Below are positions 1-8,516 of a DNA stretch of 64,000 bases, piece by piece (position 1 is the stretch's first letter; each line of letters starts with the position of its first letter). A program made the position numbers and the translations under genes. The notes beneath the pieces are model-generated. The model was not told the DNA's origin, searched no databases, and saw only the letters and a program-made list of their open reading frames with translations. This stretch comes from Campylobacter volucris (lineage in GTDB: Bacteria; Campylobacterota; Campylobacteria; Campylobacterales; Campylobacteraceae), in NCBI RefSeq assembly GCF_008245045.1, contig NZ_CP043428.1:1116001-1180000 (forward strand), given 5' to 3'.

Positions 1-9
1 ATCAGCCAT
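1..9 (-). CDS. 5' end of a leftward gene cut by the window edge
   Basis: Only the first three codons are inside the window, reading ATG GCT GAT (Met-Ala-Asp) on the minus strand. The start is supported by a strong AAGGAG ribosome binding site at 19-14, four bases before the ATG. Nothing can be said about the product. The next gene, at 128, points the other way, so bases 10-127 form a short divergent promoter region. Confidence 0.5.
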
Positions 10-127
10 AAAACTCCTTAAAAATAAGATAATTTTATCACAATAAACACTTGTAAGAGTTAAAATATTAATTTTCTTTAAAAGCAAAAATGCTAAAATC
101 ATAAAAAATTAAATTTAGGTAAATAAA

Positions 128-619
128 ATGAAAATTAAAGAATTAATTTTAAATTCCATTTTTAAAATTTCAAATCAACCTATCAATCTAAAAGATCTTT
201 TAGAAGCCAATGCTTTATTAAATGAAGGTATGTTAGTAGATCCTGCTAAATTAAATTACAAATTTAAAATCTTAAATTCTTACCTAATATATGCCATTTT
301 ATGTGCCTTAATTTTGATACCTTTATTGTTAATTACTCATTATTTTTTAACTATTATTGATTTTCATATTAGTATATTAAGTTCTGTTTTAGTTACAGCT
401 TGTATTTTTATAGGATATGATATATTTAAAATTTATACAAGAAAAATTATTAGTAAAAAATTAGTTAAAAAGGCTTGGGCTTTGCATTTTCCATATTTTG
501 CATATGAAAAATACTCTAAAATTGCTGAAAATATTTATAATCAAGCCATCAAAGAAGAAATTCCCAAAAACCAACTAGAACAATATGTATTAGAAAAAAT
601 CATCCAAACAAATAATTAA
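128..619 (+). CDS. small membrane protein of unknown function
   Basis: This 163-residue protein has two adjacent hydrophobic segments at roughly residues 52-72 and 76-98. Before them lies a soluble N-terminal stretch of about 45 residues, and after them a basic, aromatic C-terminal domain of about 60 residues. I recognise no catalytic motif. By position it matches the uncharacterised membrane protein next to the rsmH cluster in C. jejuni (Cj0691, from memory). The ribosome binding site is weak (TAGGT about eight bases upstream). Its end overlaps the convergent FtsL-like gene by four bases. I am sure it is a gene but not of what it does. Confidence 0.75.
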   Translation: MKIKELILNSIFKISNQPINLKDLLEANALLNEGMLVDPAKLNYKFKILNSYLIYAILCALILIPLLLITHYFLTIIDFHISILSSVLVTACIFIGYDIFKIYTRKIISKKLVKKAWALHFPYFAYEKYSKIAENIYNQAIKEEIPKNQLEQYVLEKIIQTNN

Positions 620-1527
620 TCTAAATAATCTAAAACTTGATTTTGAAAATAAATTGCCTCCAGTTGTCTTTGCAACTCTTTGTTTTCTTCATCTAAAACC
701 CACTCTTGTGAGCGTAAATCAGCTATATCTCTACTAATATAATAAATTTGATTTCTTATATAAATTTGTGGAAAAAACACAAGTAAAGCAAAAATCAAAA
801 TAACACCCGCATAAGATAAATGTCTTAAACTTAAATTTTTATTTTCTTCTGTTTTTATGCTGTCTAAAAGTTCATATTTATCTTCTATATTGTATTCTAA
901 TTGCTCTTGTGCTTTTTGTTCTTGTAATCTTACTTCTTCTTGAATTTGTTTTAATTTTTCTAGTTTTTCTTTTTCAAGCTGCTCTTGTTTTTGTAATTTT
1001 TCTTTTTCAAGTTTTTTCTTTTCTTTTATTTCTTGTTTGAGTTTTGCTTTTTGTTTTTGATTTTCTTTTATGTTTTGAATTTTTAAAGAAACATAAGCAT
1101 TGCTTTTTGTAACTATTTTAGAAATTTGTTCAAATTGAAAAGATTTATTTTCAAGTTTTTCGTTAGGATTGACACTTTTTTCTTTTGCTATTGGTTTTTT
1201 TGAATTTATATTTTTATTTGCTTTTTGCTTGTTTTTTTTGAAAAAATTTAACTTGATTGAAAAAGGTTTTTTTTCTTCTAATTTTACATTGATCAAATCT
1301 TCTTTTAAATAAATTGATGATTGTTTTTTTGGTTTTTTTTCATATTCTTCGTCAAAATCTGTAAATTTAGGTCTTTTTTTACGATTAATCCTACTTTTTA
1401 ATATACGATCACTTTCATTTAATTCATAATGATCCTCGTATGCTCTACCCTCTTTTATGGCTCTTGAGTATTTGAGCATTTTTTCTCGTATATTTTGTTT
1501 TTCTTTTAAAAAATCATCATTAGTCAT
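616..1527 (-). CDS. FtsL-like division protein with long charged N-terminal region
   Basis: The 303-residue protein has about 235 very Lys/Glu-rich cytoplasmic residues, including a long predicted coiled coil at about 150-215. A single membrane segment follows at about 238-256, then a short periplasmic heptad-repeat tail. That tail topology, and the position immediately downstream of rsmH (three bases apart, same strand), is what is expected of FtsL, which in many bacteria follows rsmH. Typical FtsL is only about 100 residues, so the long charged N-terminal arm is unusual. The FtsL assignment is inferred from synteny and topology, since FtsL is poorly conserved in sequence. The start is ATG at 1527 after TAGGT. 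Confidence 0.6.
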   Translation of the reverse strand: MTNDDFLKEKQNIREKMLKYSRAIKEGRAYEDHYELNESDRILKSRINRKKRPKFTDFDEEYEKKPKKQSSIYLKEDLINVKLEEKKPFSIKLNFFKKNKQKANKNINSKKPIAKEKSVNPNEKLENKSFQFEQISKIVTKSNAYVSLKIQNIKENQKQKAKLKQEIKEKKKLEKEKLQKQEQLEKEKLEKLKQIQEEVRLQEQKAQEQLEYNIEDKYELLDSIKTEENKNLSLRHLSYAGVILIFALLVFFPQIYIRNQIYYISRDIADLRSQEWVLDEENKELQRQLEAIYFQNQVLDYLD

Positions 1528-1530
1528 AAT

Positions 1531-2448
1531 TTACCTAAAATGAAAAATTCGCATCTTTGCACAACTTGATCTGCTATTGTATCTAACTTCTTCTTTGGAA
1601 GCACTTATAGCTTTTTTACTAAGAATCTTTCCAAGACTATGGTTTTTTCCACACTCACATCTAAAAGCTTTTTCATCACAAATACAATCTTTTTCCCATC
1701 TTTTAAAAGTATTTTTAACCAATCTATCTTCTAAGGAATGAAAGCAAATTATCGCAACTTTGCAATCTTTTAGCTTAGCCTTTTCAATACTATCAAGCAA
1801 TCTTTTAAGTTCACCTAACTCATCATTAACTTCTATACGCAAAGCTTGAAACACAAGCAAAGCTAAACTTACATTGCGACCATGAAATTTAGCATCACCT
1901 ATAATTTTGGCTAATTCTTTTGCACTTGTGATTTCTTTGCGATTTCTTGCTTGTATGATTTTTGAAGCTAATTTTTTTGATATAGAGCCTAAATCTCCAT
2001 TTTCTCTAAAAATTTGCTCTAATTTTTCTTCAGAGTATGAATTTACAAGCTCTTTAGCGCTCAAACTTACATTTTGATCCATTCTCATATCTAAAAAATC
2101 TGAATTCAAAGAAAAACCTCTATCATTTTTATCAAGCTGCAAAGAAGATACTCCAATATCTGCCAAAATTCCTCTTAAATTTTGTGTAGAAATTTTATCT
2201 AGTATATCTTTAAAACCAAGATGATAAAAAGAAATTCTATTTGAAAAGTCATTTAAAAAATTTTTTGAAAAATTTAAAGCTTCTATGTCTTTATCACAAG
2301 CTATTAAATTTAAATTTGGATGAGCTTTTAAAATAGCACTACTATGCCCTCCATATCCTAGCGTGCAATCTAAAAAATCTCCTTGATCTAAATCTTTAAA
2401 AGCATCTAAAACTTCTTGTAATAAAACTGGTATATGCGGACTTTTCAA
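1531..2448 (-). CDS. rsmH: 16S rRNA (cytosine1402-N4)-methyltransferase RsmH
   Basis: RsmH (MraW) methylates N4 of C1402 in the 16S rRNA P site using S-adenosylmethionine. The 305-residue protein has the family N-terminus with HIPVLLQEVL, the SAM-binding loop GYGGHS at about 31-36, and the ICFHSLEDR motif near residue 235. These are diagnostic, and the length is normal. A small CxC...CxC cluster near the C-terminus (CIC, CEC) is also present. The start is TTG at 2448, supported by AAAGG about seven bases upstream. It sits head to tail with the FtsL-like gene and divergent from the aldolase-like gene. Confidence 0.95.
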   Translation of the reverse strand: MKSPHIPVLLQEVLDAFKDLDQGDFLDCTLGYGGHSSAILKAHPNLNLIACDKDIEALNFSKNFLNDFSNRISFYHLGFKDILDKISTQNLRGILADIGVSSLQLDKNDRGFSLNSDFLDMRMDQNVSLSAKELVNSYSEEKLEQIFRENGDLGSISKKLASKIIQARNRKEITSAKELAKIIGDAKFHGRNVSLALLVFQALRIEVNDELGELKRLLDSIEKAKLKDCKVAIICFHSLEDRLVKNTFKRWEKDCICDEKAFRCECGKNHSLGKILSKKAISASKEEVRYNSRSSCAKMRIFHFR

Positions 2449-2470
2449 ATCAAACCTTTTTATTTTTTAG

Positions 2471-2476
2471 TATAAT
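2471..2476 (+). promoter_or_regulatory. candidate -10 element for the aldolase-like gene
   Basis: A perfect TATAAT lies 31 bases before the GTG start at 2508 in the short divergent gap after rsmH. Campylobacter vegetative promoters depend mainly on the -10 box, so this is a reasonable promoter, but no transcript start is known. Confidence 0.45.
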
Positions 2477-2507
2477 ATCTCAAGTAAGTTTAAAAAAAGG
2501 CCTTTTA

Positions 2508-3086
2508 GTGAATAAAGAAAATATTATTTCTCAAATTCAAATGCTTTCTTCGTCTATGTTTAAAAAAAATTTTTTTGGGATCTCTCATGGATCAATTTCA
2601 GCAAAACTTTCGCAAAGTTCCTTTATCATCAACAAAAACGATGCTTTTTTAAATCAAATTAATGAAAAAAATCTTAGTGTTTTAAAATTTAGTAAAGATT
2701 ATAGCTGGAATGAAGCAAGCAGCGATTGTGAAATACACAAAAGCATTTATGAAAATATCCCTGAAGCTAAATTTATATGCTTTGCTTGTCCATCTTATAC
2801 CCTTTCTATGAGTTTAAATCATGATTTTATTACCCCTCAAGATTATTTTGGTGAAATTTTTTTAGAAGAAATTCGCATTTATAATCCCAAAAATTACGAA
2901 GATTGGGAAGATAGATCTCAAACAGAAATTTATCGCTATATGTTAGAACAAAAACAAAATTTTGTAGTGGTTAAAGGATATGGAATTTTTGCCTATGGTA
3001 GAACAAGCTATGAGCTTGGAAAAATCATAGATTTAATTGAAAATTCTTGTAAAATCATTTATTTGGCTGAAACTAATTTATCATGA
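2508..3086 (+). CDS. class II aldolase/adducin-fold protein lacking the zinc histidines
   Basis: The 192-residue protein follows the class II aldolase/adducin fold: ISHGSISAKL near the N-terminus, then a block around EIHKSIYENIPEA (75-87), and KGYGIFAYGRT at 156-166. In active aldolases of this family the middle block carries an HTH zinc motif and the last block an NHG. Here the corresponding residues are Cys91-Phe-Ala-Cys94 and Tyr158, so the zinc triad appears to be missing. It is therefore probably not an aldolase; a binding or structural role is as likely. The start is GTG at 2508 with AAAAAGG about seven bases upstream. It stands between rsmH and ppiD-ftsA-ftsZ. Confidence 0.75.
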   Translation: MNKENIISQIQMLSSSMFKKNFFGISHGSISAKLSQSSFIINKNDAFLNQINEKNLSVLKFSKDYSWNEASSDCEIHKSIYENIPEAKFICFACPSYTLSMSLNHDFITPQDYFGEIFLEEIRIYNPKNYEDWEDRSQTEIYRYMLEQKQNFVVVKGYGIFAYGRTSYELGKIIDLIENSCKIIYLAETNLS

Positions 3087-3108
3087 TTTTAAAAAATTAA
3101 TTTTTTAT

Positions 3109-3136
3109 TAATCACAATTTATCTATAATTTGTGAT
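3109..3136. repeat. imperfect inverted repeat before ppiD
   Basis: AATCACAA and TTGTGATT form an 8-base inverted repeat separated by about twelve AT-rich bases, just after the aldolase-like stop and upstream of the ppiD promoter. There is no T-run, so it could be an operator or merely a weak hairpin. Confidence 0.3.
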
Positions 3137-3142
3137 TTAATT

Positions 3143-3148
3143 TATAAT
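3143..3148 (+). promoter_or_regulatory. candidate -10 element for ppiD-ftsA-ftsZ
   Basis: TATAAT lies 18 bases before the ATG at 3167; a second TATAAT occurs about 19 bases further upstream. Either could drive the ppiD-ftsA-ftsZ-pncB run, which has no obvious internal terminator. Confidence 0.4.
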
Positions 3149-3166
3149 TATTTGATTGGGGAAAAA

Positions 3167-4648
3167 ATGCTCACTTGGATGCAGCATCATAAAAAATATT
3201 TAGTTGTAACAATTTGGATTAGTGTTATTGCCTTTGTAGGTGCGGGTTTTGTTGGTTGGGGAAGTTACGATTTTAACACAGATCGTTCTAATGCTGTTGC
3301 TAAAGTTGGCGATGAAAAAATTAGTTATGATGAATTTAATCTTAAATATTCTCAATTATTTGCATACTATTCTCAGTTTAATGATGGAAACTACACTCAA
3401 GAACAAGCTTTAAAAGATGGTTTAGATACTCAAGCAATTAACGAGCTAATACAAGAAAAATTACTTCTATCTTATGCAAAGACTTTAGGGCTAAGCGTAA
3501 GTGAAGAAGAAATTGCCTATGATCTTGCTCATCAAAAGGTTTTTCACAACGAATCAGGTGTATTTGATAAAAATCTTTACTACAATATTCTTTCAAGAAA
3601 CAATTACACTCCAAAAACTTATGAAAAAATGATTCATGATGAGCTTTTACTTAAAAAAATAAATGTTATTTTTAATATCCCTTTAAAAGAAGATGAAGTA
3701 GATATGTTTGCAGCAAGTTTTTTAATGCAAGATAAGTTAAAAATCCAAGCAATTTATGTCAATGAAAAAGATATTGTTATAGATGAAAAAGAGCTTTATC
3801 AAACTTGGGAAAAAAATAAACAATTATATAAAAGCGAACCAAGCTATGAATTAACAACTTATTTTTTAAAACCAGATTTAACACAAATTGATGAAAAAGA
3901 GCTGGCAAAATTTTATGAAGAAAATAAAAATGATTACAAAGATTTTAATGGAAAAATACTAAGCCTAGAACAAAGTAAAGAAAAAGTTCTAAAAGATCTT
4001 AATCTTGCAAAATTAAAACTTAAAGCAAATGAAAGCTATGTGGCACTAAGAAAGGGTGAGTTAAATTTTGATACAAATATTACTATTAAAAATACAGATA
4101 TTTACTATCCTTTAGAAACTATACAAAAAAGTAAAGAAAAAGATTTTATCAAGCCATTTAAATTTAAAGATGGTTATATGATTGCTCAAATTTTAAAGAT
4201 CAATCCTATACAAACTCAAACTTTTGAACAAGCAAAAAATGAAGTTAAAAAACTATATATCAAAGAAAAAACAAAACAAATATTAGAAGAAAAAGCTAAA
4301 AACGCATTAGAAAACTTCCATGGTATCGACATAGGAACTTACAGCAGAGATTCTAGTAAAAATAATAAAGTTAGTGATAGCATTATGAACAATACCGAAT
4401 TTAGCGAATTTTTAGCACAAGTTTTTGATACCAATAAACAAAAATCTTATGTTTTGTTTGATAATAAAGCTATAGTTTATGAAATTACTGAGCAAAAACT
4501 ACAAAATAAAGAAAAAGAACAAATTTATAAATTTATTATAGAACAAAGTGCAAGACAAACAAAACAAGCACTTTTAAAAGAAGAATTGTTAAAAAAATTA
4601 ATCGAACTTTATCCAATCAAAAGATACTATAAAGGAAATGCAAATTGA
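3167..4648 (+). CDS. ppiD: PpiD/SurA-type membrane-anchored peptidyl-prolyl isomerase
   Basis: This is a periplasmic folding chaperone of about 493 residues, anchored by one N-terminal membrane segment (about 11-32, ending in a GWG turn). A SurA_N-like region follows (VAKVGDEKISYDEF, then two AINELIQEKLLL-type helices). The parvulin-like middle is poorly conserved. A TTG six codons upstream (3152) is in frame but has no ribosome binding site. The ATG at 3167 follows TTGGGGA directly, so I place the start there. The gene matches Cj0694 of C. jejuni in position. Its stop overlaps the ftsA start as TTGA, implying translational coupling. The isomerase assignment comes from the family; activity is not evident from the sequence. 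Confidence 0.85.
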   Translation: MLTWMQHHKKYLVVTIWISVIAFVGAGFVGWGSYDFNTDRSNAVAKVGDEKISYDEFNLKYSQLFAYYSQFNDGNYTQEQALKDGLDTQAINELIQEKLLLSYAKTLGLSVSEEEIAYDLAHQKVFHNESGVFDKNLYYNILSRNNYTPKTYEKMIHDELLLKKINVIFNIPLKEDEVDMFAASFLMQDKLKIQAIYVNEKDIVIDEKELYQTWEKNKQLYKSEPSYELTTYFLKPDLTQIDEKELAKFYEENKNDYKDFNGKILSLEQSKEKVLKDLNLAKLKLKANESYVALRKGELNFDTNITIKNTDIYYPLETIQKSKEKDFIKPFKFKDGYMIAQILKINPIQTQTFEQAKNEVKKLYIKEKTKQILEEKAKNALENFHGIDIGTYSRDSSKNNKVSDSIMNNTEFSEFLAQVFDTNKQKSYVLFDNKAIVYEITEQKLQNKEKEQIYKFIIEQSARQTKQALLKEELLKKLIELYPIKRYYKGNAN

Positions 4649-6024
4649 ACATCTTAGGAATTGATTTAGGCTCTGTACAAACTTGTGCAATCTTAGCTCA
4701 AAAAAGCGAAGAAGGATTAAAAATTATAGGTTTTGGTAAATCAAAATCTAGCGGTATAAAAAAAGGAGCAATTACTAATATAGAATTAGCTTCAAAGTCT
4801 ATAGAAGAAGCAGTAGCAGATGCACAAATGATGTCAGGAGTGCATTATGATAAAGTAATTGTTTCCATATCTGGAGCATACGCAAAAAGCGTAGATAGCA
4901 TAGGCGTTGTAAATATTCCAAATCAAGAAATAGGAATTAAAGAAATCCACAGAGCTGTTAGCACAGCTAAACATACAGCTAACATACCAAGTGGATATGA
5001 GATCATCCATGTATTGCCTTATAATTTTAAAGTTAATGATCTTGAGCATGTAGAAGATCCTTTGGGAATGAGTGGAAATCGCTTAGAAGTTTCTACGCAT
5101 ATTGTTATTTCTCAAGAAGTTCATATAAAAAATTTAAAAAAAGCAGTTGAGCTTGCAGATCTTAGAGTAGATAATATTGTTTTATCAGGCTATGCTTCAT
5201 CAATTGCTTGTTTTGATGATAGCGAAAAAGAATTAGGCGCTGTCTTAATCGATATGGGTGGAGCAGTATGCGATATGGTCATACATGCAGGAAATTCTGT
5301 AAGATATAATGAGTGTTTGCAAATTGGCTCAGTTAATATTACTAATGATTTATCCATAGCTTTACACACTCCTCCAAAAGAAGCTGAAAAATTAAAACTA
5401 AATTACGCTTCTTTAGCACAAAATGAAAATTCTTTAATACAAATTCCATACATGGGAGATGAAAAAAGAAAAAATGAGGTTTCTATCGAAGTTATTTCCA
5501 ATGTAATTTACGCAAGGATAGAAGAAACTATTATAATTTTAGCAAAAATGCTAAGTGATAATGCAAGTGCAAATCAAGCAGGAGCTGGTATAGTCTTAAC
5601 CGGAGGTATGACAAAATTTGCAGGACTTGATAAACTTGCTTCAGCTTATTTTGATAATAAAGCTGTTAGAATAGCGAGTGCAAAAAAAGACACTATGGAT
5701 GGCTTTAAAGAAATATTTGATGATCCAGAAAATAGTTGTGCAATAGGACTTTGTTTATATGGTGGTGGTTATTTCACCCCTTATGAGTTAGATTCTAATG
5801 AAAAGTTAAGATATAAAGGCGAGCCTGAAATCATCAATAAACAAATTAAACAAAATTTTGTCATAGAAGAAGATGAAGAAAAAGAAGAAAAATTAGAAGA
5901 GATTTTTCAAGATCGACAAATTTTTGATGAAGAAAAAGAAGAAACAAAAAAAGTTGAAGTGAAAAAAGAGAAAAAACCTAGTTCTTTTTCTAAAATTTGG
6001 AATAAAATTATAAACCAGTTCTAA
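4645..6024 (+). CDS. ftsA: cell division protein FtsA
   Basis: FtsA is the actin-like ATPase that tethers FtsZ filaments to the membrane. The N-terminus has the phosphate-1 loop (LGIDLGSVQTCAI). The middle has the FtsA-specific VHVLPYNF-like region, LIDMGGAVCDM (phosphate-2) and VLTGGMTKFAGL (adenosine motif). At 459 residues it is somewhat longer than usual because of a Glu/Lys-rich linker of about 50 residues, before an amphipathic C-terminal helix (FSKIWNKIINQF) that should bind the membrane. The start is TTG at 4645, overlapping the ppiD stop, with AAAGGAAA just upstream. Confidence 0.95.
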   Translation: MNILGIDLGSVQTCAILAQKSEEGLKIIGFGKSKSSGIKKGAITNIELASKSIEEAVADAQMMSGVHYDKVIVSISGAYAKSVDSIGVVNIPNQEIGIKEIHRAVSTAKHTANIPSGYEIIHVLPYNFKVNDLEHVEDPLGMSGNRLEVSTHIVISQEVHIKNLKKAVELADLRVDNIVLSGYASSIACFDDSEKELGAVLIDMGGAVCDMVIHAGNSVRYNECLQIGSVNITNDLSIALHTPPKEAEKLKLNYASLAQNENSLIQIPYMGDEKRKNEVSIEVISNVIYARIEETIIILAKMLSDNASANQAGAGIVLTGGMTKFAGLDKLASAYFDNKAVRIASAKKDTMDGFKEIFDDPENSCAIGLCLYGGGYFTPYELDSNEKLRYKGEPEIINKQIKQNFVIEEDEEKEEKLEEIFQDRQIFDEEKEETKKVEVKKEKKPSSFSKIWNKIINQF

Positions 6025-6038
6025 TTAGGAGAATACAA

Positions 6039-7142
6039 ATGAGTGAATTTTTGGTAGAAGAAATGCAACACGCAAAAGGTGCAAAGATAAAAGTTATTGG
6101 CTGCGGTGGAGGCGGCGGAAATATGATTGATCATATGGTTAATATGGGCCTACATGATCTTGATCTTATTTCAGCAAATACTGATGCGCAAGCAATAGCT
6201 AAATCTCAAGCTAAAACAAAAATTCAACTTGGAGAAAAAAAGACCAAAGGTCTTGGGGCTGGTATGCAACCTGAAATAGGCGCAGAAAGTGCTAGAGAAA
6301 GTTTTGAAGAAATAAAAGCTGCATTAAGCCAAAGTGATATTGTGTTTATATCAGCCGGGCTTGGTGGCGGAACAGGGACAGGTGCAGCTCCTGTAGTAGC
6401 TCAAGCAGCCAAAGAAGCTGGAGCTTTAACAGTTTCAGTAGTTACTATGCCTTTTGCTTTTGAAGGAAAACAAAGAAAAAAACTTGCTGAAGCAGGTTTA
6501 GCGGAATTAAAAAAAGAAAGTGATTCTATCATTGTAATTCAAAATGAAAAATTACTTAGCATACTCCCTAAAAAAGCTGGTATCAAAGAAGCATTTAAAC
6601 TAGTTGATGATATTCTCACAAGAGCTGTAAGAGGAATGGTTTCTATACTTTTAGAAGATGGCGATATCAATGTAGACTTTGCCGATGTTAGAACAGTTAT
6701 GAGCCACAGGGGTTTAGCATTAATGGGCGTAGGTCAAGGAGAAGGTGAAAATGCTATCATGGAAGCATTAGAAAGTGCCATAGAATCACCATTACTTGAT
6801 GGTATGACTATGAAAGGTGCTAAAGGTGTAATCATACATTATAAAGTAGGCCCTGAATGCTCACTTCTTGAAATTTCACAAGCTACACAAAGCATTAGCG
6901 ATGAATCAGATGAAAATGCTAAAGTAATTTTTGGTGTTACTGCTGATGAGAGCATGGGAGATCGCGTAGAAGTAACCATCATAGCTACAGGTTTTGAAGA
7001 TAAAAATGAAGTTCAAGCCAAAGAGCAAGAAGAAAGCAAAAAAAATTCATATATAAATTTACGCAAAGCTAGCGGTGGTTTTGATGAGGAAGTTATTTCC
7101 CAACTTGATGTACCAGCATTTTTGCGTCGCCAAATGGATTAA
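6039..7142 (+). CDS. ftsZ: cell division GTPase FtsZ
   Basis: FtsZ is the tubulin homologue that forms the division ring. The 367-residue protein has the glycine-rich VIGCGGGGGN start of the nucleotide fold (19-28) and the tubulin signature GGGTGTG at 109-115. It ends in the conserved C-terminal peptide LDVPAFLRRQ, which binds FtsA and other partners. Length and motif order are normal. It follows ftsA after 14 bases with a good TAGGAGA ribosome binding site, so ppiD, ftsA and ftsZ form one operon. Confidence 0.97.
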   Translation: MSEFLVEEMQHAKGAKIKVIGCGGGGGNMIDHMVNMGLHDLDLISANTDAQAIAKSQAKTKIQLGEKKTKGLGAGMQPEIGAESARESFEEIKAALSQSDIVFISAGLGGGTGTGAAPVVAQAAKEAGALTVSVVTMPFAFEGKQRKKLAEAGLAELKKESDSIIVIQNEKLLSILPKKAGIKEAFKLVDDILTRAVRGMVSILLEDGDINVDFADVRTVMSHRGLALMGVGQGEGENAIMEALESAIESPLLDGMTMKGAKGVIIHYKVGPECSLLEISQATQSISDESDENAKVIFGVTADESMGDRVEVTIIATGFEDKNEVQAKEQEESKKNSYINLRKASGGFDEEVISQLDVPAFLRRQMD

Positions 7143-7152
7143 TTTAATCCAT
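7134..7152. repeat. palindrome across the ftsZ stop
   Basis: ATGGATTAA, one T, then TTAATCCAT is a perfect 9-base inverted repeat that includes the last codons and stop of ftsZ and ends two bases before the pncB start. It has no T-run and too small a loop for a standard terminator. It occupies the place where a ribosome binding site for pncB would be. Confidence 0.5.
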
Positions 7153-7154
7153 TT

Positions 7155-8516
7155 ATGAATCATACTTTATTATGTGATTTTTATGAATTAACTATGGCTT
7201 ATGCTTATTTTAAACAAAATAAGCATAAACAAATAGTCTATTTTGAAGTTTTTTTTAGACAAGCTCCTGATAATGCAAAATATGCTATTTTTGCTGGTTT
7301 AGAACAAATTATCCAACATATACAAAATTTTTCTTTTACAAAAGAAGATATTGAATTTTTACAAAATACCAATTCTTTTAGTGAAGATTTTTTAAATTAC
7401 CTAGCTAATTTAAAATTTAGTGGTGATATTTATAGCATACAAGAAGGTGAGTGTATATTTGCTAACGAGCCTATATTTTATGTTAAAGCGCCTATTATAG
7501 AGGCTTTATTATTAGAAACTTTTATACTTTTAACACTAAATCATCAATGCTTAATCACAACAAAAGCAAATAGAATTTTTCAAATTGCACAAGAAAAAAT
7601 ACTTTTAGAATTTGGCTCTCGCAGAGCTCATGGAGTAAATGCTGCTATAAATGGAGCAAGAGCTGCTTTTATAGGCGGATTTAACGCCACTTCTTGCACC
7701 CTAGCTGCAAAAAAATTCAATATCCCTTTAAGTGGTACTATGTCTCATGCGTGGGTACAAATGCATGATAATGAACTTGATGCTTTTAGATCTTATTGCA
7801 AAATTTATAAAGACAATATCACACTTTTGGTAGATACCTATGATTGTATCAATGGTATAAATAATGCTATTTTAATTTTTAAAGAATTACAAGCTAAAAA
7901 AACTTTAAAAAATTATGCTATACGCATTGATTCTGGAGATTTATTAAAACTTTCTAAATTAGCAAGAAAAATGCTTGATCAAAATAATTTAAAAAATTGT
8001 AAGATATTTGCAAGTAATGCTTTAGATGAAAACAAAATCGCACAACTTCTAAAAAACAAAGCTCCAATCGATGGTTTTGGCGTTGGAGAAAGACTTATCA
8101 CTTCTGCAAGTTGTCCTGTTTTTGGAGCTGTTTATAAATTAGTAGCTGTAGAAAAAAATCAACACATCATCCCTAAAATAAAAATTAGCGAACATTCAAG
8201 CAAAACCACCCTACCTTCATTTAAAAAATTGATACGATATTATAAAAATGAAAAAATGGAATTTGATAAATTATATAATTACGATGAAAAAATAACTCAA
8301 TATAAAAATTTACAAGCTAAAAATATACTAGAAATGATTTTTAAAAATGGACAATTAATATATAAAATTCCTAATTTATCTTCTATACAAAATTTTTATA
8401 AAAAAAATATTCAAAGTTTGAAATCTTCGCATAAAAGATTACAAAATCCAAGCACTTACAAAGTAAAAATTTCAAAAAAACTACAAGAGTTAAAAAAGAA
8501 TTTAACTTTAAATTAA
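7155..8516 (+). CDS. pncB: nicotinate phosphoribosyltransferase
   Basis: The enzyme joins nicotinate to PRPP to give nicotinate mononucleotide in NAD salvage. The 453-residue protein has the family start ([16 protein letters not shown]), FGSRRAHG at 153-160, GTMSHAW at 194-200 with the catalytic-loop histidine 198, and IRIDSGDL at 256-263. These are the standard NAPRTase landmarks, and the C-terminus (about 330-453) is divergent and Lys-rich. It follows ftsZ by only 12 bases but has no visible ribosome binding site, so translation may be weak or coupled. As I recall, C. jejuni does not carry it in this position. It suggests reliance on scavenged niacin. Confidence 0.9.
   Translation: MNHTLLCDFYELTMAYAYFKQNKHKQIVYFEVFFRQAPDNAKYAIFAGLEQIIQHIQNFSFTKEDIEFLQNTNSFSEDFLNYLANLKFSGDIYSIQEGECIFANEPIFYVKAPIIEALLLETFILLTLNHQCLITTKANRIFQIAQEKILLEFGSRRAHGVNAAINGARAAFIGGFNATSCTLAAKKFNIPLSGTMSHAWVQMHDNELDAFRSYCKIYKDNITLLVDTYDCINGINNAILIFKELQAKKTLKNYAIRIDSGDLLKLSKLARKMLDQNNLKNCKIFASNALDENKIAQLLKNKAPIDGFGVGERLITSASCPVFGAVYKLVAVEKNQHIIPKIKISEHSSKTTLPSFKKLIRYYKNEKMEFDKLYNYDEKITQYKNLQAKNILEMIFKNGQLIYKIPNLSSIQNFYKKNIQSLKSSHKRLQNPSTYKVKISKKLQELKKNLTLN

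Noticed and set aside
3152-3166. TTG start five codons upstream of ppiD
   Set aside because: There is no ribosome binding site before it, while GGGGA directly precedes the ATG at 3167.
4834-5049. Leftward open frame inside ftsA, and many similar frames opposite real genes
   Set aside because: These are shadows of AT-rich coding sequence with no ribosome binding sites or family similarity.
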